A DNA stretch of 18,200 bases from an uncultured Bacteroidales bacterium (lineage in GTDB: Bacteria > Bacteroidota > Bacteroidia > Bacteroidales > UBA932): positions 1-18,200 of the forward strand of contig CAMJJO010000020.1 of NCBI GenBank assembly GCA_946406095.1. The letters run 5' to 3'. The translations under genes and the position numbers were made by a program. Positions 14,805 through 18,200 of this stretch are shown piece by piece. How positions within the stretch are numbered: position 1 is the first letter of the stretch; each line of letters opens with the position of its first letter. The notes beneath the pieces are model-generated. The model worked only from the letters and a program-made list of their open reading frames with translations, had not been told where the DNA came from and made no database searches.

Positions 14805-15818
14805 ATGAGTAAGAGACTGTTAATACTGGCCTTGGCTTCGGCATCCATCCTGCCGTCGTGCACGGAGGAGCCGCGGAATACCGAGCCGCTGACCGACCCG
14901 TGGCTGCGGGAGCGCACCCCGGTGAATATCCGGCTGGAGTCTCAGATCGGGGCGGCCGTAATCACGGACGACTGGACCGACGATACCGTGGGCTCCGTCA
15001 CAGTGAGCCTCATCACCACCGGGCTGGACCTCAGCAAGGTGAAGGTTGAGGCAGTGGATTTCAAATATCCCGACAGCGAGTTCTGCCCCAAAGCGAGCAT
15101 AGGCCCGGGAAGCACCCTGGACCTAAGTTCCGGCAAGACATCGTTCACGGTTACCGCCTATAATGGCGAGACGCGCACCTATTCGCTTGAATACAGCAAG
15201 TTCCGGGATCCGCTGGAGGGCACCTATTCCTTTACCAAGGTGGCCGGAATCCTGGACGAAAAGAATGCCCCCCAGTGCTCTTTCATAGTAGTGGGAGGCT
15301 GGGATGGCGAGGTGGTCCGGTCTACCATAATGGATAAATGGTGGCACTGGGATACCGGTTATATGCCCACCGACGAAGACGACAACATCCTTAGTTTCCG
15401 CCTGGAAAAGGCAGATGCCGAGACCGGCGAAACCTATGGCACACTCGACAACAAGGCCGGCCCGGACGGGCTGTATGCCAATTATATGTACGACGGCACT
15501 AAGGATATGAATGAGCAATACCGTATCTTCCCAAAGGGCAAGAGCCGCTGGCACAAGCCGGACGAGAATACGGTGGTAGTGCACTCTTTCGAAGACACGG
15601 AATACACGACGCCGCTCTATACGGTGTATATTGTCGGAGCCGGCGAACAGACGGTGGCCGGGGTCAGCTATATGATCCCTTCCGGTGCCTTCGCCCGTGC
15701 CTTCCCCGGTCCGTTCAACACCATAGACTGGAACTATCCCGACACCCGTTGGTATACCGACAACCTGCGCTTCACCGTCTGGCTGGTGCAGAAAGATTCC
15801 GACAATCCCGCCGAATAA
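14805..15818 (+). CDS. Putative surface lipoprotein of a glycan utilization locus, unrecognised family
   Basis: A 337-residue exported lipoprotein with signal peptide and lipobox ILPSC (C19), followed by acidic residues (TEEP) that resemble a Bacteroidota surface-export tag. Residues about 40-130 look like an immunoglobulin-like or cadherin-like beta sandwich, ending FTVTAYNGETRTYSLEYS, a pattern common in Bacteroidota lipoproteins (DUF5018-like; name uncertain). The C-terminal 200 residues start GTYSF and are rich in Trp and Tyr (KWWHWDTGY, SRWHKP, DWNYPDTRWYTDN), which fits carbohydrate contact. No catalytic motif is recognised. It ends 3 bp before the GH26 gene, so the two products are probably made together. 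The likely role is glycan binding at the cell surface, by position analogous to SusE/SusF-type proteins; this is inference. Confidence 0.72.
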   Translation: MSKRLLILALASASILPSCTEEPRNTEPLTDPWLRERTPVNIRLESQIGAAVITDDWTDDTVGSVTVSLITTGLDLSKVKVEAVDFKYPDSEFCPKASIGPGSTLDLSSGKTSFTVTAYNGETRTYSLEYSKFRDPLEGTYSFTKVAGILDEKNAPQCSFIVVGGWDGEVVRSTIMDKWWHWDTGYMPTDEDDNILSFRLEKADAETGETYGTLDNKAGPDGLYANYMYDGTKDMNEQYRIFPKGKSRWHKPDENTVVVHSFEDTEYTTPLYTVYIVGAGEQTVAGVSYMIPSGAFARAFPGPFNTIDWNYPDTRWYTDNLRFTVWLVQKDSDNPAE

Positions 15819-15821
15819 GTC

Positions 15822-17264
15822 ATGCTTCGCCTTAGGACCATAGGCCTGCTGGCCGTGCTCTCGCTCGCGTGCGCGCACTCGTGCACGAAGCCCGATCCTG
15901 CCCCTGCACCTGTAGACACCCGGGAAATCAGCCTGTCCAGCGAAGAAGTATCCATCAGCCCTGCCGGCGGCACGTTCGAAGTTGAGGTATTTGCCAACTT
16001 TGCCTATCGCATCAGCATCGATGCATCCTGGATAGTGGAGGCCGGCGGCACGGAGCTCCTTCCCAAGTTCAAGGCGGAAGCCAATCCCGACATCTTCCAG
16101 AGGAGTTGCAAGATACGTTTCATCGACAAGACCGATCGCTACTACTACAAAGAAGTGACCGTTATCCAGCGGGCGGATTCTTCTTTGGGAGGCACCCTGA
16201 ATATCGTAGACAAGAATGCCACAGCCGAGACCAAGGCGCTGCTGGCCAATCTCTGGAAGATTGCGGACAAAGGCTGGATGTTCGGGCATCACGACGACCT
16301 CTGGTATGGCCGTTACTGGTACAACGAGCCCGGCGGATCCGACACCAAGGCCGTTTGCGGGGACTATCCCGCCGTGTTCAGCGTAGACTTCGGCGAGATA
16401 ATGGACGACCGCTGGCAGGATTCCTCCAACGCCATCCGCCGCAGGGTGATACTCGAAGCCCGGGAAAGGGGGGAGGTGATCATGGCCTGCATGCATGTGA
16501 ACAATCCCAAGACGGGCAAGGATTCCTGGGACAATTCCTCCGCCGAGGTGGTGAAGGAACTCCTAACCGAGGGCTCCGCCACCCAGAATAAGTACCGCGC
16601 CTGGCTCGACCGCCTAGCGGACTTTGCCAACAATCTGAAGGACTCCAAGGGCAATCTTGTGCCAATCATCTTCCGGATGTACCATGAGCACACCCAGGAA
16701 TGGTCGTGGTGGGGGAGCAAATGCACCACAGCAAGCGAGTTCGTCCAGCTCTGGCAGATTACCATCCAGTACCTGCGGGACTACAAGGGCGTGCACAACT
16801 TTCTCTATGCCATCTCTCCCCAGATGGACGGCATCTACACCGATCCGCAGGAGCGCATACGATACCGCTGGCCGGGTGACGAGTGGGTGGATTTTATCGG
16901 GATGGACTGCTACCACGGCAAGAACAATGTGGCTTTTGCCGCCAACCTGAAGGCCCTGGTGGCCGTTTCCGAGGCTAAGCGCAAGCCTTGCGGGGTTACG
17001 GAAGACGGCCTCGAATCCTTTACCCAGTCCGATTACTGGAGCCGCTTCCTGGTGAACCCCTCTGAAGGCCGCCGTATATCGATGATAACGATGTGGCGTA
17101 ACAAGTACGTGGGCAACGACGAAGCCGACAAACACTATTTCAGCGTCTATCCCGGGCATCCTTCCGAAGAAGATTTCCGGAAGATGCATGCCCTCGACAG
17201 AGTACTTTTCAGCAAAGACCTCCCGGACATGTACACCATGCCGGCAGGATATGAAGTAAAATGA
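15822..17264 (+). CDS. BACON-domain glycoside hydrolase family 26 lipoprotein (putative beta-mannanase)
   Basis: A 480-residue exported lipoprotein. After a signal peptide with candidate lipid cysteines C17 or C21, a proline-rich spacer leads to a BACON domain (residues about 36-116, SLSSEEVSISPAGGTFEVEV, with SWI). A GH26-like TIM barrel follows from about residue 130. The acid/base glutamate is E289 in FRMYHEHTQEWSWWG, and the nucleophile is E394 in GVTEDGLESF. Their 105-residue spacing fits GH26 mannanases. GMFGHHDD-like FGHHDDLWYG and VSVDFGEIM match the substrate-binding start of the barrel. The expected reaction is internal cleavage of beta-1,4-mannan or galactomannan; other GH26 activities cannot be excluded. 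Neighbouring SusC and lipoprotein genes fit a mannan utilization locus. Confidence 0.9.
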   Translation: MLRLRTIGLLAVLSLACAHSCTKPDPAPAPVDTREISLSSEEVSISPAGGTFEVEVFANFAYRISIDASWIVEAGGTELLPKFKAEANPDIFQRSCKIRFIDKTDRYYYKEVTVIQRADSSLGGTLNIVDKNATAETKALLANLWKIADKGWMFGHHDDLWYGRYWYNEPGGSDTKAVCGDYPAVFSVDFGEIMDDRWQDSSNAIRRRVILEARERGEVIMACMHVNNPKTGKDSWDNSSAEVVKELLTEGSATQNKYRAWLDRLADFANNLKDSKGNLVPIIFRMYHEHTQEWSWWGSKCTTASEFVQLWQITIQYLRDYKGVHNFLYAISPQMDGIYTDPQERIRYRWPGDEWVDFIGMDCYHGKNNVAFAANLKALVAVSEAKRKPCGVTEDGLESFTQSDYWSRFLVNPSEGRRISMITMWRNKYVGNDEADKHYFSVYPGHPSEEDFRKMHALDRVLFSKDLPDMYTMPAGYEVK

Positions 17265-17286
17265 CACACCATATGACCAAAACCTT

Positions 17287-17295
17287 TATAATTTG
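17287..17295 (+). promoter_or_regulatory. Possible promoter box (TATAATTTG) before the A+T-rich orphan gene
   Basis: TATAATTTG followed by TAA is like the -7 element but has three instead of two bases between TA and TTTG. It ends 15 nt before ATG 17311. No -33 TTG was found. Low-confidence call. Confidence 0.3.
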
Positions 17296-17310
17296 TAATA
17301 GCTTCGTGAT

Positions 17311-17790
17311 ATGAAGAATTTTATCTATTTAGTGGCTTATTTTTTGGTTGTTACGTGTTCACTTCCTTTTGAATCTATGGTGATTCGTTCTTTCGAAAAC
17401 AAAAGCTCGATTAAACCATTGGTTGGGATTCTAGATTTTGATTATTGCGACAGGTCAGTTCATCCAAATGCCCTTATTGATAAAGACAATGAAAGAATTC
17501 GTTTTTCATTAAGCAGCAAAAGAGCATGGAAGAATAAACTAAAAGACTCATTATTAATTGTTTTCATTGATCCGTCCATAATATCCTTGGAAAGCAAATA
17601 TGTGCTTTCTAAGGAGGATTCAGATAGAATTAATAACACGCCGTCATGTGTGTTAGTCAAATATGTTCTTTCAAGACAACAATTTGAGGATCCAAGTTAC
17701 TATTGTAGGGTATTCCCACCAAATGATAATATGAGGGATGTTATTATGATCCCATCATTTCAGGAAGTGGTTGATAGATATAACAATTGA
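17311..17790 (+). CDS. A+T-rich orphan, putative lipoprotein of unknown function
   Basis: A 159-residue protein I do not recognise. The N-terminus is a strongly hydrophobic signal (residues 4-15) ending VVTC, so C16 is a possible lipid site. The rest is a mixed alpha/beta soluble domain with no repeats or catalytic motif. Notable segments are RIRFSLSSKRAWKNKLKD, LIVFIDPSIISLESKYVLSKEDSD and CRVFPPNDNMRDVIMIPSF. Its overall style is like small lipoprotein-like hypothetical proteins scattered in Bacteroides, but I cannot name a family. Base use is very unlike its neighbours: 21/60 and 18/60 G+C in two counted lines, against 34/60 in the nearby GH26 gene, with many TTT, ATT and AAT codons. This suggests recent acquisition. 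It sits between the GH26 and SusC genes in the same direction. Confidence 0.75.
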   Translation: MKNFIYLVAYFLVVTCSLPFESMVIRSFENKSSIKPLVGILDFDYCDRSVHPNALIDKDNERIRFSLSSKRAWKNKLKDSLLIVFIDPSIISLESKYVLSKEDSDRINNTPSCVLVKYVLSRQQFEDPSYYCRVFPPNDNMRDVIMIPSFQEVVDRYNN

Positions 17791-17830
17791 TGTCGCAATA
17801 CCTCTATGAAATATATTAAACGAACAATAT

Positions 17831-18200
17831 ATGACTGTATCTCTAAAATCCACCCTGGCCCTGGCTCTGGCACTGATGATGAGCGTGATGCTCCCTGCAG
17901 TGGCACAGAATACCAGGACAGTGCACGGAAAGATCTCCGATGAGGCGGGAGAATCGCTGATGGGGGCCGCCGTGCTGCTGCAGGGAACCACGCGCGGCGC
18001 GGTGACGGATATCAACGGCAACTATTCCATGCAGGTGCCTGCCGGGGAAGTGGTGCTGGAGGCATCCTTCATCGGATATCTGTCCAAGACCTTCAAGGTG
18101 GGCCCCGGCCAGGCACTTCTCAATATAGTGCTTGAGCCGGATGTGAACCTGATGGAAGAGGTGGTGGTGACGGCATTCGCCACCCAGAAGAAAGTGAACG
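17831..18200 (+). CDS. SusC/RagA-type TonB-dependent receptor, 5' part
   Basis: The first 123 codons are present and the gene runs off the right edge. It begins with a signal peptide (LKSTLALALALMMSVMLPAVAQ). A carboxypeptidase-regulatory-like beta domain follows at residues about 30-102 (VHGKISDEAGESLMGAAVLL, GTTRGAVTDINGNYSM). The TonB box MEEVVVTAF is at about 108-116, and the plug domain starts after it. SusC proteins form the outer-membrane channel that imports oligosaccharides with a SusD lipoprotein, powered by TonB. No STN sensor domain precedes the beta domain, so this is a transporter rather than a transducer of an anti-sigma system. With the GH26 enzyme upstream, the cargo may be manno-oligosaccharides. 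No SusD is inside the window; one would be expected downstream. The 40-bp upstream gap has no clear -7 box. Confidence 0.93.
   Translation, partial: MTVSLKSTLALALALMMSVMLPAVAQNTRTVHGKISDEAGESLMGAAVLLQGTTRGAVTDINGNYSMQVPAGEVVLEASFIGYLSKTFKVGPGQALLNIVLEPDVNLMEEVVVTAFATQKKVN

Noticed and set aside
17806..17830. ATG at 17806 as a SusC start
   Set aside because: It is in a different frame from the SusC coding sequence and gives no signal peptide; ATG 17831 does.
1..18200. CRISPR arrays, tRNA or rRNA genes, insertion sequences
   Set aside because: No regularly spaced repeats, no tRNA-like clover sequences with CCA-type ends, and no transposase or integrase motifs were seen on either strand.

Overview
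The window looks like a chromosomal segment from a Bacteroidota (Bacteroidales-type) bacterium. The signs are: a SusC-type TonB-dependent receptor start; a BACON-domain lipoprotein with a GH26 glycosidase domain; an FKBP lipoprotein; a short SerA with the Bacteroidota-style ending; A-rich, Shine-Dalgarno-poor start regions; and several matches to the Bacteroidota -7 promoter element TAnnTTTG. Coding is dense and G+C-rich, about 57% in one hand-counted line (34/60). One small gene near the right end is much poorer in G+C (18/60 and 21/60 in two counted lines).

Layout. (1) 1-2964, plus strand: the 3' end of an AMP-forming acyl-CoA ligase gene, a sugar-type MFS transporter and a ROK sugar kinase. 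The transporter and kinase are 1 bp apart and probably form an import-and-phosphorylate pair. (2) 2992-4398: an FKBP-type peptidyl-prolyl isomerase lipoprotein, convergent with a minus-strand acidic-tailed protein. Their stop codons sit inside a perfect 16-bp palindrome. (3) 4457-14782, plus strand: a run of seven tightly packed genes, yigZ-like, serC, serA, DUF1015, recQ, dnaG and metG, with 4-nt overlaps or gaps of at most 6 nt. It combines serine biosynthesis, DNA repair and replication, and Met-tRNA charging. A good promoter match inside the 3' end of the yigZ-like gene could drive serC onward separately. (4) 14805-18200, plus strand: the start of a polysaccharide utilization locus. It holds a novel-looking surface lipoprotein, a BACON-GH26 putative mannanase lipoprotein, a low-G+C orphan lipoprotein-like gene, and the first 123 codons of a SusC-type receptor running off the window.

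The most unusual signals are two G+C-rich palindromic segments lying in frame inside dnaG (11979-12064) and metG (14188-14246). Both encode low-complexity peptides at flexible positions of essential proteins. They resemble in concept the in-gene palindromic elements known from Rickettsia. Also notable are an eight-cysteine CxC-rich insertion in the DUF1015 protein, replaced catalytic residues in SerA, -7 promoter boxes placed almost on start codons (possible leaderless mRNAs), and the A+T-rich orphan inside the glycan locus. No tRNA, rRNA, CRISPR array, transposase or integrase was seen. All family assignments come from motif reading and memory, not from searches.
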